Shown here: piece by piece, positions 38,762 through 47,151 of the stretch
How positions within the stretch are numbered: the stretch's first letter is position 1
Layout of the letters: every line of letters begins with the position of its first letter
NCBI RefSeq assembly: GCF_900290115.1
Contig: NZ_LT985750.1
Span: 192,658 to 256,657 of the forward strand
Length of the DNA: 64,000 nucleotides
Direction: 5' to 3'
DNA from: Alistipes sp. Marseille-P5061
GTDB taxonomy: Bacteria; Bacteroidota; Bacteroidia; Bacteroidales; Rikenellaceae
Program-made: the position numbers and the translations under genes
Notes under the pieces: model-generated
The model's database searches: none
The model's input: only the letters and a program-made list of their open reading frames with translations
What the model was told of the DNA's origin: nothing

Positions 38762-40171
38762 ATGGCACGCAAAAAAGCCGATTACCCTCTGCTCGAGGGA
38801 CTCGAAATAACGACGCTCGCCGCCGAAGGCAAGGCGATGGGGCGCTGGAACGAACAGGTGGTCTTCGTCCCGATGACCGTACCGGGCGACGTGGTCGACG
38901 TCCAGATTCGGACCAAGCGCCGCCGCTACATGGAGGGTTACGTGGTCCGCTACGTGCGCCGCTCGCCGCTGCGTGTGGAGCCCTTCTGCGAACACTTCGG
39001 TGTCTGCGGCGGCTGCAAGTGGCAGAACCTGCCCTACGACGAGCAGCTGCGCTTCAAGCGCGAGCAGGTGCGCGACCAGCTCACGCGCATCGGCAAGGTC
39101 GAACTGCCCGAGATTGCCCCCTGCCTGGGGTCGGCCCGCACGCAGTTCTACCGCAACAAGCTCGAATTCACCTTCGCCGACCGCCGCTGGCTCACCTACG
39201 AGGAGGTGGCCTCCGGTGCGGAGCTCGACGCCTCGCCCGCCGTGGGCTTCCACATCCCGGGCATGTTCGACAAGGTGCTCGACATCCACCGCTGCTGGCT
39301 CCAGCCCGAGCCCTCGAACGCCATCCGCCTCGAGGCGAAGCGCTTCTGCGTGGAGCACGGCTATACGTTCCACAACGCCCGCGAGCACAGCGGCCTGATG
39401 CGCAACATGATCATCCGTACGGCCTCGACGGGCGAGGTGATGGTCATCGTGGTCTTCGGCCAGGAGGACATGCCGCGCATCGAGGCGCTGCTCGACCACC
39501 TTGCCGCCGCCTTCCCCGCCATCACGTCGCTCTTCTACGTGGTCAACACCAAGTGGAACGACTCGGTGGGCGACCTGCAGCCGGTCTGCTACCGGGGCAA
39601 GGACCACATCATCGAGCAGATGGAGGGGCTGCGCTTCAAGGTGGGCCCCAAATCCTTCTACCAGACCAATTCGCAGCAGGCCCTGGAGCTCTACCGCGTG
39701 GCCCGCGACTTCGCCCAGCTCGGCGGCGACGAGGTGCTCTACGACCTCTACACCGGGACGGGCACCATCGCCAACTTCTGCGCCGCGCGCTGCCGACAGG
39801 TGGTGGGCGTGGAGTATGTTCCCGAGGCGATTGAGGATGCGAAGCTCAACTCGGCGCTCAACGGCATCACCAACACGCGCTTCTATGCGGGCGACATGAA
39901 GGAGGTGCTCGACGACGCCTTCGTTGCGGCCAACGGACGCCCCGACGTCATCATCCTCGACCCGCCGCGTGCCGGGGTCGACGAGCCGGTGCTGGAGGTC
40001 ATCCTGCGTGCGGCGCCCCGGCGGATTGTCTACGTGAGCTGCAACCCCGCCACGCAGGCGCGCGACCTGGCGCTGCTCGACGGCGCCTACCGCGTCGAGG
40101 CGGTGCAGCCGGTCGACATGTTCCCCCATACGCACCACGTCGAGAACGTCGTGAAGCTCGTGCGGCGGTAG
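38762..40171 (+). CDS. rlmD: 23S rRNA (uracil-C5)-methyltransferase, RlmD/RumA family
   Basis: A 469-residue class I methyltransferase of the RumA group, which methylates uracil C5 in 23S rRNA (m5U1939 in E. coli) and has a [4Fe-4S] cluster. TRAM domain (about 10-70), Fe-S cysteines C76, C82, C85 in CEHFGVCGGCKWQ with a fourth near RCWLQ, SAM motif LYDLYTGTGTIANFCAARC, target-binding ILDPPRAGVDEP, and catalytic VSCNPATQARDL near the C-terminus. It starts after a -7 promoter box. Bacteroidota also have RlmCD-like homologues, so the exact uridine is inferred. Confidence 0.92.
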   Translation: MARKKADYPLLEGLEITTLAAEGKAMGRWNEQVVFVPMTVPGDVVDVQIRTKRRRYMEGYVVRYVRRSPLRVEPFCEHFGVCGGCKWQNLPYDEQLRFKREQVRDQLTRIGKVELPEIAPCLGSARTQFYRNKLEFTFADRRWLTYEEVASGAELDASPAVGFHIPGMFDKVLDIHRCWLQPEPSNAIRLEAKRFCVEHGYTFHNAREHSGLMRNMIIRTASTGEVMVIVVFGQEDMPRIEALLDHLAAAFPAITSLFYVVNTKWNDSVGDLQPVCYRGKDHIIEQMEGLRFKVGPKSFYQTNSQQALELYRVARDFAQLGGDEVLYDLYTGTGTIANFCAARCRQVVGVEYVPEAIEDAKLNSALNGITNTRFYAGDMKEVLDDAFVAANGRPDVIILDPPRAGVDEPVLEVILRAAPRRIVYVSCNPATQARDLALLDGAYRVEAVQPVDMFPHTHHVENVVKLVRR

Positions 40172-40468
40172 GGTAGTGCGGTGGCGAGGCCGCGGCTTTT
40201 CGCGGGGGACGGGCCGGTCGATTGCTGCCTTGCGGCGCGAGGCCGGCGCTTCTGCGGCTTTGCGAGGACCGGGCCGCGGCTTTTCGCGGGGGCGGTCCGG
40301 TGGACTGCTTCCTTGCGGTTCGGGGCCGGTGTTTCTGCCGTTTTGCGGCGGCTGAGGCTTTTTGCGGCGGCGGGCGGGCCTCTGGTACGTCCCGGAAAAA
40401 GGCGGCCGTACAATATCGGGAGGGGAGCCGACGTTCTATGAGTACGAGAAACCTTAAAACCCCATACG
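40172..40468. other. GC-rich spacer with degenerate repeats
   Basis: Recurring cttgcggc / cggcttttcgcggg phrases about every 50-60 bases; no gene and no clear promoter for the following SIMPL gene. Confidence 0.45.
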
Positions 40469-41164
40469 ATGAAAAAGTTGATTCTGATGGCGGCGGTCGC
40501 CCTGATGGCGCTCCCCGCGGCGGCACAGAATGCCGAAGCCTATCCCAGCTACATCCAGGTGACGGGCAGGGCCGAGCAGGAGCTCACCCCCGACGAATTC
40601 TACCTCTCGATTGTCATCGACGAGCGCGACTCGAAGGGTAAAATCTCGGTCGAGAGCCAGCAGCGCGACCTCATCTCGACGCTCAAGAAGCAGGGGGTCA
40701 ACGTCTCCGAACAGCTCAAGATGTCCAACCTCTCGAGTGAATTCTTCAAGAAGAAGAGCACGCTCTCGACGGCCAAATACCAGCTCAAGCTCTTCTCGGC
40801 CGAGGAGGTGGCCCGCGTCTGGCAGGCGCTCGACGCGCTGGGCATCTCGAACGTCTCGTTGCTGCGCGTGAGCCACTCGAAGCTCGACCAGTACAAGGAG
40901 CAGGTGCGTCTGGAGGCCATCCGCAATGCCCGCGAGAGCGCCGAGTCGCTGGCCGGCGCCATCGGCCAGAGGGTGGGCAAGTGCTTCTACATCTACGACT
41001 CGAACAGCGACGTGATGCCCGCCCTCTATGCCAACGGGATGATGCTGGCGCGCGGGCTGAAGGTCTCCGAGGAGGCTTCGGATGCCTCGTTCGTCGAGGA
41101 GCCGCTCGAATTCCGGACCATCAAGCTCGACTACAGCGTCCAGGCGAAGTTCGTCCTCGAATAG
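40469..41164 (+). CDS. SIMPL (DUF541) domain exported protein
   Basis: A 231-residue protein with a signal peptide (MKKLILMAAVALMALPAAAQ, 1-20) and a SIMPL/DUF541 domain: YIQVTGRAEQELTPDEFYLSIVIDERDSKGK, LKKQGVNVSEQLKMSNL, AIRNARESAESLAGAIGQRVGKC and FRTIKLDYSVQAKFVL at the end. Family proteins are periplasmic or outer-membrane-associated; oxidative-stress or phage-receptor roles have been described for E. coli YggE, but the role here is unknown. Ends in a strong terminator (41230-41278). Confidence 0.88.
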   Translation: MKKLILMAAVALMALPAAAQNAEAYPSYIQVTGRAEQELTPDEFYLSIVIDERDSKGKISVESQQRDLISTLKKQGVNVSEQLKMSNLSSEFFKKKSTLSTAKYQLKLFSAEEVARVWQALDALGISNVSLLRVSHSKLDQYKEQVRLEAIRNARESAESLAGAIGQRVGKCFYIYDSNSDVMPALYANGMMLARGLKVSEEASDASFVEEPLEFRTIKLDYSVQAKFVLE

Positions 41165-41229
41165 AGGCCTGAAAGTCGCCCGCTGTCTTTCGGACAGACT
41201 GCGCGAAGGGCTCTTCGCGACAGGTATGC

Positions 41230-41278
41230 GCCCCTCCGGGCCCGGGAGTTGCCTCCCGCGGCGGCAGGGGCGTTTTTT
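41230..41278 (+). terminator. Terminator of the SIMPL gene
   Basis: CGCCCCT (41230-41236) pairs with AGGGGCG near 41266-41272 around an internal hairpin (CCCGGGAG/CTCCCG), followed by eight T. Confidence 0.75.
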
Positions 41279-41398
41279 TTGTGCCCGTTCCGGACCGTTC
41301 CGGCGGCGGGGCGGACGTTTTTTTGTGTCCGTTCCGGACTGCTCCGGCGGCTGGGCGGACGCTTTTTTGTGCCCGGTTCGGGCCGCTCCGGCGGTGGG
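41267..41398. repeat. 44-bp tandem repeat, three copies, each with a T run
   Basis: gtgcccgttccgga-like units begin at 41281, 41325 and 41369, exactly 44 bases apart. Each copy contains a GC-rich half (ccggcggnggg-like) before cgtttttt or cgcttttttg, so each can act as a weak terminator. Confidence 0.7.
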
Positions 41399-41451
41399 AC
41401 GCCCCTTTCCGGGCGGGGAGCGCTCCGCCGTGCTGTCCCGCAGCGGAAAAA

Positions 41452-41484
41452 TTTGCAGATAACCCGATTTTTTTCATACCTTTG
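41452..41484 (+). promoter_or_regulatory. Promoter of the cdd operon
   Basis: TTTG at 41452-41455 and TACCTTTG at 41477-41484, spacer 21 bases. Confidence 0.65.
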
Positions 41485-41511
41485 TAGTTCACACCTTAAT
41501 CGAAAGGAGTT

Positions 41512-41973
41512 ATGGAAAAGCAGTTCCGTTTCAATTACGAGCACTACGCCTCGCTCGAGGCGATGCCCGAGGCCGACCGGCAGCTGGTCCGCGAAGCCGA
41601 GCGGGCTACGGCCAATGCCCATGCCCCCTATTCGGAATTCCGCGTCGGCGCCGCCGCACGGCTGCGCAGCGGCCGGATTCTCTACGGCAGCAACTTCGAA
41701 AGCGAGGTCTACCCCGCCGGACTCTGTGCCGAACGTTCGCTGATGTTCTACGCCGAGGCCAACTATGCCGACGACCCCATCGAGTCGCTGGCCATCGCCT
41801 CCCGCCCCTCGGAGCGCGAGTGCTACCCCTGCGGGCAGTGCCGCCAGGTGATGGTCGACGTCGAACGCCGGCAGCAGAGCCCCATGCGCGTCATCATGAG
41901 CGGCGGCGGCACGGCTTCGGTCGTCGAATCGGCCGCGCTGCTGCTCCCCTTCACCTTTTCGCTGAAATCCTGA
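41512..41973 (+). CDS. cdd: Cytidine deaminase
   Basis: A 153-residue zinc enzyme that deaminates cytidine or deoxycytidine to uridine in pyrimidine salvage. HAPYSEFRVGAA, zinc ligand and proton shuttle in LCAERS (C72, E74), and PCGQCRQV (C107, C110) are the classic motifs. The length matches homotetrameric Cdd. It is followed after seven bases by a pseudouridine synthase and then dtd, with which it likely forms an operon; the shared theme is RNA quality rather than one pathway. Confidence 0.93.
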   Translation: MEKQFRFNYEHYASLEAMPEADRQLVREAERATANAHAPYSEFRVGAAARLRSGRILYGSNFESEVYPAGLCAERSLMFYAEANYADDPIESLAIASRPSERECYPCGQCRQVMVDVERRQQSPMRVIMSGGGTASVVESAALLLPFTFSLKS

Positions 41974-41980
41974 TTGCGGC

Positions 41981-42679
41981 ATGTTCCGACCCGAAGATAT
42001 CCTCTACGAAGACAACCACCTGCTGGTGGTCAACAAGCATTGCGGCGACCTGGTGCAGCCCGACCCTTCGGGCGAGAGTGCGCTCGAGGACCAAATCAAG
42101 GCCTACCTCAAGGTGCGCGACGCCAAGCCCGGCGCCGTCTTTCTGGGTGTGGTCCACCGCATCGACCGCCCGGTAAGCGGCGCGGTGCTCTTCGCCAAGA
42201 GCTCCAAGGCCCTCACGCGGCTCAACGAGATGCTCCGCCAGGGACGCATCCGCAAGAGCTACTGGGCGCTCACCGAGCAGACCCCCTCGCCCGAAGAGGG
42301 GGAGCTGCACCACTACATCGTGCGCGACGCCCGCAACAACCGCTCGCGGGCCTACGACGCCCCGAAGCCCGAGAGCAAGGAGGCGCTCCTGCGCTACCGG
42401 ACCCTCGGCCGGGGAACCCATTATACGCTCGTCGAGGTCGAGCTGCTGACGGGCCGCCACCACCAGATTCGGGCACAGCTTGCCAAAATCGGCTGTCCGA
42501 TTCGCGGCGACCTGAAGTACGGCGCCCGCCGCTCGAATCCCGACGGCGGCATCTCGCTCCACTCGCGGCGCGTCGCCTTCGAGCACCCGGTGCGTCACGA
42601 GGAGCTCGTCGTGACGGCCCCCGTGCCGGCAGGCGACAACCTGTGGCGCTACTTCGAAGAGCTTCACCCCGACGATTGA
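41981..42679 (+). CDS. RluA family pseudouridine synthase
   Basis: A 232-residue pseudouridine synthase. ILYEDNHLLVVNKHCGDLVQP, catalytic Asp D62 in HRIDRPVSG, ELLTGRHHQIRAQLAKIGCPIRGDLKYGA and SLHSRRVAFEHP are typical of the RluA/RluD/TruC group. There is no S4 domain at the N-terminus, so it is closer to RluA or TruC than RluD. The RNA target is not determined. Sits between cdd and dtd with intergenic gaps of 7 and 9 bases. Confidence 0.9.
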   Translation: MFRPEDILYEDNHLLVVNKHCGDLVQPDPSGESALEDQIKAYLKVRDAKPGAVFLGVVHRIDRPVSGAVLFAKSSKALTRLNEMLRQGRIRKSYWALTEQTPSPEEGELHHYIVRDARNNRSRAYDAPKPESKEALLRYRTLGRGTHYTLVEVELLTGRHHQIRAQLAKIGCPIRGDLKYGARRSNPDGGISLHSRRVAFEHPVRHEELVVTAPVPAGDNLWRYFEELHPDD

Positions 42680-42688
42680 CCCGCAGCC

Positions 42689-43141
42689 ATGAGAGTACTG
42701 ATTCAACGCGTCCGCAGCGCCTCGGTCACCATCGACGGGCAGCTGCACTCCTCCATCGGGGCGGGGCTGCTGCTCCTTGTGGGCATCACGGCCGACGACG
42801 GGGCGGAGGATATCGAATACCTGGCCGGAAAGGTGGTGCGGCTGCGGATTTTCGACGACGAGCGTGGGGTGATGAACCTCGACGTGGGGCAGGCGGGCGG
42901 CGACATCATGGTCGTCAGCCAGTTTACGCTCATGGCCTCGACGCGCAAGGGAAACCGCCCCTCCTACATCGCGGCAGCCCCCGAGCCTGTCTCGCGGCCG
43001 CTCTATGAGCGCTTTGTGGCGGCGGTCGAGGCGCTGACGGGCCGACGGGTGGCCACCGGAGTGTTCGGCGCCGACATGCAGGTGGCGCTGGTCAACGACG
43101 GTCCGGTGACCATCTGGATGGACTCCCGCCGGCGGGAGTAG
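42689..43141 (+). CDS. dtd: D-aminoacyl-tRNA deacylase
   Basis: A 150-residue enzyme that removes D-amino acids (and glycine) mischarged on tRNA. The start MRVLIQRVRSASVTIDG, the SQFTLMAS motif, and the C-terminal NDGPVTIWMDS are characteristic; the active-site loop Gly-cisPro of the Dtd fold corresponds to NDGPVT. Length is normal. Third gene of the cdd operon. Confidence 0.95.
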   Translation: MRVLIQRVRSASVTIDGQLHSSIGAGLLLLVGITADDGAEDIEYLAGKVVRLRIFDDERGVMNLDVGQAGGDIMVVSQFTLMASTRKGNRPSYIAAAPEPVSRPLYERFVAAVEALTGRRVATGVFGADMQVALVNDGPVTIWMDSRRRE

Positions 43142-43431
43142 CCGTGCGGAGAGGAGCGCGGGGCGTGCGCAGAAAGACCTCGGAACGCTTTGCATGCAGG
43201 AGTGCGGAGGCGGCGGGGAAGCCGGAACCCGAAAGGAGACGCCTGGAACGCTGCCGGAAAGTGCCGGGGATGTTGGAAAAGCCGGGAATGCCCCCCCCCT
43301 GCCGGTGTGAGGCGGCGGGACGTCGGGCGCTCGGAACGGCACGGCGACAAACGACAAGACAACAAGACGACAATACGACAATACGACACATGTCACGAAT
43401 ATCGAAAACCATTAACCGTTAAACATTTGCG

Positions 43432-44970
43432 ATGAAGAGATTTTTTACCCTGTTTGTGGCCGTGCTGGCGTGGGCCGCAATGTCGTGCAGCGACAAGGAG
43501 AGCTCGGAGCCCCGACTCGACCCGCCCTTCCAGGCGGTCTTCGTTTCGGACACGGGCGACAACGGAGCCCTGCTCTACGGCCGTTACGACGGCGCCAGCG
43601 TGGGGCAGGTGAAGGCTGCCGGCTTTGCCTGCCGGCCCGCCGGAGGCTCGGAGAGCTATGTGGCCACCCCGGGCGACGAGTGGGACCAGACACACGTGGT
43701 GTTGCAGCTCGACGGTCTGAAGTCGGGCTCCGAATATGAATTCTACTGCTACGTCGAGGCGGGCGGCATGCGCTACAACTCGCCCGTGGTCACCTTCCGG
43801 ACCACCGGCACGCCGAGCGACGACCCCGACCCGGACGACCCCCAGGCCGAGGAGCCCCGCTTCGGAACCCCCTCCTTCACGGAGGTAGGCTCCTCGTCGG
43901 CGCAGCTGAGCTGCACCTACACCTACGCGGGTACGGAGTCGGTCAGCGAGGCCGGATTCTACTACCACACCTCGGGCAGCACGGCCGAGCAGAAGGTTGC
44001 CGCAGCCGGCGTCGCTTCGCCCGTCGCATGCCGGCTCGAGGGGCTTGCGGCCTCCACCGAGTACCTTGCGGCGGCCTATGTGGTGGTTGCCGGCCGCGAG
44101 TACCGCAGCCAGGAGGCGTCGTTCACCACCTCGGCGCAGAGCACGGGCGGAGGCTCGGCGGCCAAGTTCTCGGGTTGGCCCGAGCTGTTGGCCGAGGATG
44201 ACTCGAACAGCGACTACTACTATGCCTACCACCTCTGTCCCGACCTGAAGACCTCCCGCGGCGACAAGGCGCGCAACTATACGGTCTGCTTCAGCGCCGA
44301 GCACCACTGCCCGGTGTGGGTCGCCGCCCCGCGTCACGAGTCCTACGAAGGTTCGGCCAACCGTACCAACGCCTACAAGGCCGACCCGGACATCCCCGCC
44401 GACATCCAGTACTACAGCAAGTCGACGGGCGGCGGCTGCAACAAGGGCCACATGCTCGGCTCGGCCGAGCGCACCTGCACGAGCAGCGTCAACCGCCAGG
44501 TCTTCTACTACTCGAACATCGCGCCGCAGTACTCGAGCGGCTTCAACACCGGCGGCGGTGGCTGGAACATCCTCGAGGACTGGATTGACACGAAGGTCTG
44601 CGCCGATACGACCTACCTGGTCATCGGTACCTACTTCGAGAAGTATACGGACCGCTACGGCAACTCCGCCTCGCCGAAGAAAATCTCGTTCGGCGACCGT
44701 GACGACGTCTCCTGCCCCACGATGTTCTACATCGCCGTGCTGCGGACCAAGTCGGGAAATACGAAAAAGTCGGTGGTCGAGTGTTCGGCCGACGAGCTGA
44801 TGTGCGCCGTCTTCGTACGCTGCCACAACAACAACCTCAAGGGCAAGGCGGTTTCGGCGAAGGACATGATTTCGGTGCGTGAGCTCGAGCAGCTCACCGG
44901 CTTCGACTACTTCCCCAACGTGCCCAATGCACCGAAGGATACCTACAACCCCTCGGACTGGGGGCTCTGA
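43432..44970 (+). CDS. Lipoprotein with DNA/RNA non-specific (NUC1) endonuclease domain
   Basis: A 512-residue lipoprotein: signal peptide with Cys about 20 (AMSCSDKESS). Residues about 30-130 and 140-235 are two fibronectin/BACON-like beta domains with the same pattern (YGRYDGASVGQVKAAGFAC and LSCTYTYAGTESVSEAGFYYH). Residues about 250-510 are a NUC1-type nuclease: GGGCNKGHMLGSAERTC corresponds to the DRGH motif, with Lys instead of Arg, then YYSNIAPQ, a conserved Asn-Xxx-Xxx-Pro-Gln. It probably acts at the cell surface degrading DNA or RNA for nutrition or biofilm control. Activity with the altered motif is uncertain. Confidence 0.85.
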   Translation: MKRFFTLFVAVLAWAAMSCSDKESSEPRLDPPFQAVFVSDTGDNGALLYGRYDGASVGQVKAAGFACRPAGGSESYVATPGDEWDQTHVVLQLDGLKSGSEYEFYCYVEAGGMRYNSPVVTFRTTGTPSDDPDPDDPQAEEPRFGTPSFTEVGSSSAQLSCTYTYAGTESVSEAGFYYHTSGSTAEQKVAAAGVASPVACRLEGLAASTEYLAAAYVVVAGREYRSQEASFTTSAQSTGGGSAAKFSGWPELLAEDDSNSDYYYAYHLCPDLKTSRGDKARNYTVCFSAEHHCPVWVAAPRHESYEGSANRTNAYKADPDIPADIQYYSKSTGGGCNKGHMLGSAERTCTSSVNRQVFYYSNIAPQYSSGFNTGGGGWNILEDWIDTKVCADTTYLVIGTYFEKYTDRYGNSASPKKISFGDRDDVSCPTMFYIAVLRTKSGNTKKSVVECSADELMCAVFVRCHNNNLKGKAVSAKDMISVRELEQLTGFDYFPNVPNAPKDTYNPSDWGL

Positions 44971-44974
44971 CGCC

Positions 44975-45973
44975 ATGACCTATCCCTGGGGAGACGACCG
45001 CAGGTTCAACTCCTATGCGGGCTACTTCCGCCGGCTCTTCGGCGGGCGGGTCCAGAAACTCTCCGTCGATGCGGGCTTCACCTGCCCCAACCGCGACGGA
45101 ACGCTCGGACGCGGGGGGTGTACGTTCTGTGACAACGGAGCGTTCACCCCTTCGTACTGCCGTTCCGCGAAGAGCATCACGCAGCAAATCGACGAGGGCA
45201 TCGCCTTCCACGCCCGGCGCTACCGCTCGGCGGGGCGCTACCTGGTCTACTTCCAGTCCTACTCGAACACCTATGCGCCGCTCGAGCGGCTCCGGGCGCT
45301 CTACGGCGAGGCGCTGGCCCACCCGCAGGTGGCGGGCATCGTCGTGGGGACGCGTCCCGACTGCATCGACGAGGAGAAGCTTGACCTGCTGGCCGAGGTG
45401 GCGCGCGACCGCTACGTGGCCGTCGAGTACGGCATCGAGTCAACCTCGGACGAGACGCTGCGCGCTGTCCGCCGCGGCCACGACTTCGCCTGCGCCCGCC
45501 GTGCCGTGGAGCTCACCGCCCGGCGGGGGCTCCACGTCGGGGCGCACTTCATCCTCGGGCTCCCGGGCGAGAGCGACGAGATGCTGCTCCGCCAGGTCGG
45601 GACCATCAACTCGCTGCCGCTCACGACGGTCAAGTTCCACCAGCTGCAGCTCTTCCGCGGCACGGCCCTGGCCGCCGAGTACGACGCCGACCCGACGCGC
45701 TTCCGCTTCTGGACCCCCGGGCAGTACATCGACCTCTTCGTCGAGGTGCTGCGCCGCCTGCGGCCCGACCTGGTGGTCGAACGCTTTGCCGGCGAGGCTC
45801 CTCCGCGCTACCACTACGGCCCCGGATGGGGACTCGTGCGCAACGAAACACTCTGGACGATGCTCGAAAAAAGATTGGAGGAGCTCGATGCATATCAAGG
45901 CGAAATTTTTATATCTTTGCAGGAAGAACGGGCTGCCGGGGATGTCTCTGCGCACCCTTCCCGCAACCCTTAA
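44975..45973 (+). CDS. Radical SAM protein, TIGR01212 (YhcC) family
   Basis: A 332-residue radical SAM protein of unknown substrate. The cluster motif is CPNRDGTLGRGGCTFC (Cys spacing 11 + 2, as in the YhcC/Elp3-like group), then RYLVYFQSYSNTYAPLERLRALY, TRPDCIDEEKL and HFILGLPGESDEMLL. TIGR01212 proteins resemble the Elp3 catalytic core but lack the acetyltransferase part. The start at 44975 is four bases after the nuclease stop codon, so the two may be co-transcribed. Its last 20 codons contain the promoter of the YitT gene (45912-45919). Confidence 0.9.
   Translation: MTYPWGDDRRFNSYAGYFRRLFGGRVQKLSVDAGFTCPNRDGTLGRGGCTFCDNGAFTPSYCRSAKSITQQIDEGIAFHARRYRSAGRYLVYFQSYSNTYAPLERLRALYGEALAHPQVAGIVVGTRPDCIDEEKLDLLAEVARDRYVAVEYGIESTSDETLRAVRRGHDFACARRAVELTARRGLHVGAHFILGLPGESDEMLLRQVGTINSLPLTTVKFHQLQLFRGTALAAEYDADPTRFRFWTPGQYIDLFVEVLRRLRPDLVVERFAGEAPPRYHYGPGWGLVRNETLWTMLEKRLEELDAYQGEIFISLQEERAAGDVSAHPSRNP
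45912..45919 (+). promoter_or_regulatory. -7 box of the YitT gene, inside the TIGR01212 gene
   Basis: TATCTTTG lies in the 3' end of the radical SAM gene, 67 bases before the YitT start codon. Confidence 0.6.
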
Positions 45974-45986
45974 AAAACTACCCGCC

Positions 45987-46880
45987 ATGAAAACCCTGCG
46001 TATCGAAAATCTCCTGCTCCATGTCAAGGAATACTTTCTGATGGCCCTCGGCATGATGCTCTACTCGTTCGGCTGGATTGGCTGCATCATGCCGGCCCGT
46101 GGCGTGGGCGGCGGCGCGGCCGGTCTGTCGCTGGTGCTGTGCCATGCGCTCGAGCAGGTGGGCTTCCACATCCAGATTGGTACGATGGTCTTCATCCTCA
46201 ATGCCGTGCTGCTGCTTATCGCGGGCTTCATCGTGGGGTGGAACTTCGGCGTGAAGACGATTTTCTGCGTGGTGGTCATCTCGCTGGGCATGAACTTCTG
46301 GCAGGACGTGCTGCCCGAGGGTGACTTCCTCCATCTGGAGCGCATTCTGGCGGTGATTCTGGGCGGTATCCTGGCCGGCATCGGCATCGCGCTCTGCTTC
46401 GCGCAGGGCGGCTCGACGGGCGGCACGGACATCGTGGCGATGATCATCAACAAGTACCGGACGGTCAGCTACGGCAAAATCCTCATCTTTTCGGACTTCG
46501 TCATCATCGGCTCGTCGATGCTCGTGGGCTTCCACATCGACACGGTGATTTACGGTTACGTGATGACGGCCGTCGTCGGCTATACGGTCGACATGATTAT
46601 GGCGGGCAACCAGCAGTCGAGCCAGGTGCTCATCGTGACGCACGACTACGAGAAGATGGCCGACGCAATCGCCAACAACATTCACCGCGGCGTGACGCTC
46701 ATCGACTCCGAGGGGTGGTACTCCAAGGAGAAGTCCAAGGTGGTGATGGTGGTCTGCCGCAAGCGCGAGACCTCCATGATTCTGAAGTTCGCCAAGACCA
46801 TCGACCCCGACGCCTTCATGACCGTTGGTTCGGTGATGGGCGTCTACGGCAAGGGCTTCGAGGCGCTCAACAAACTCTGA
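45987..46880 (+). CDS. YitT family membrane protein
   Basis: A 297-residue protein. N-terminal membrane domain (about 10-175) with five or six helices (GMMLYSFGWIGCIMPARGVGGGAAGLSLVLCH, VFILNAVLLLIAGFIVGW, ILAVILGGILAGIGIALCFAQGGSTGGTDIVAMI), then a C-terminal DUF2179 cytoplasmic domain (about 215-297, SSQVLIVTHDYEKMADAIANNIHRGVTLI). YitT-family proteins have unknown transport roles. Has its own promoter in the preceding gene. Confidence 0.88.
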   Translation: MKTLRIENLLLHVKEYFLMALGMMLYSFGWIGCIMPARGVGGGAAGLSLVLCHALEQVGFHIQIGTMVFILNAVLLLIAGFIVGWNFGVKTIFCVVVISLGMNFWQDVLPEGDFLHLERILAVILGGILAGIGIALCFAQGGSTGGTDIVAMIINKYRTVSYGKILIFSDFVIIGSSMLVGFHIDTVIYGYVMTAVVGYTVDMIMAGNQQSSQVLIVTHDYEKMADAIANNIHRGVTLIDSEGWYSKEKSKVVMVVCRKRETSMILKFAKTIDPDAFMTVGSVMGVYGKGFEALNKL

Positions 46881-47151
46881 CCGAGGGCCGGGAGGTGTGA
46901 AGCCGAGGGGGCTGAGAGGCTGAGACCGAAGGGGCCGGAGGTCGCGAGACCGAGAGTCGGGAGGCTCTGCGCACCGTGCCGTCGGTTCGGGCGTTGGCCC
47001 GCCGCTGCCCGCAGCCCGGACGATAACCCCTTCCGCCGACTGCCGCTGCCCGTTGCAACCCATGCTCCGCAGCTGGTGCGTCGCACGACGCCGCGCCCCG
47101 CTTCGCGGAGCTTTGCTTTTGCTGTTACCATAACCTTTTGCTGAACATTCC
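46881..47151. other. Spacer with short degenerate repeats
   Basis: Repeats of gaccgag / gccggagg phrases near 46885-46970, then GC-rich sequence. No gene is supported; no exact TAnnTTTG box precedes priA (TAACCTTTTG near 47129 is two bases too long). Confidence 0.4.
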
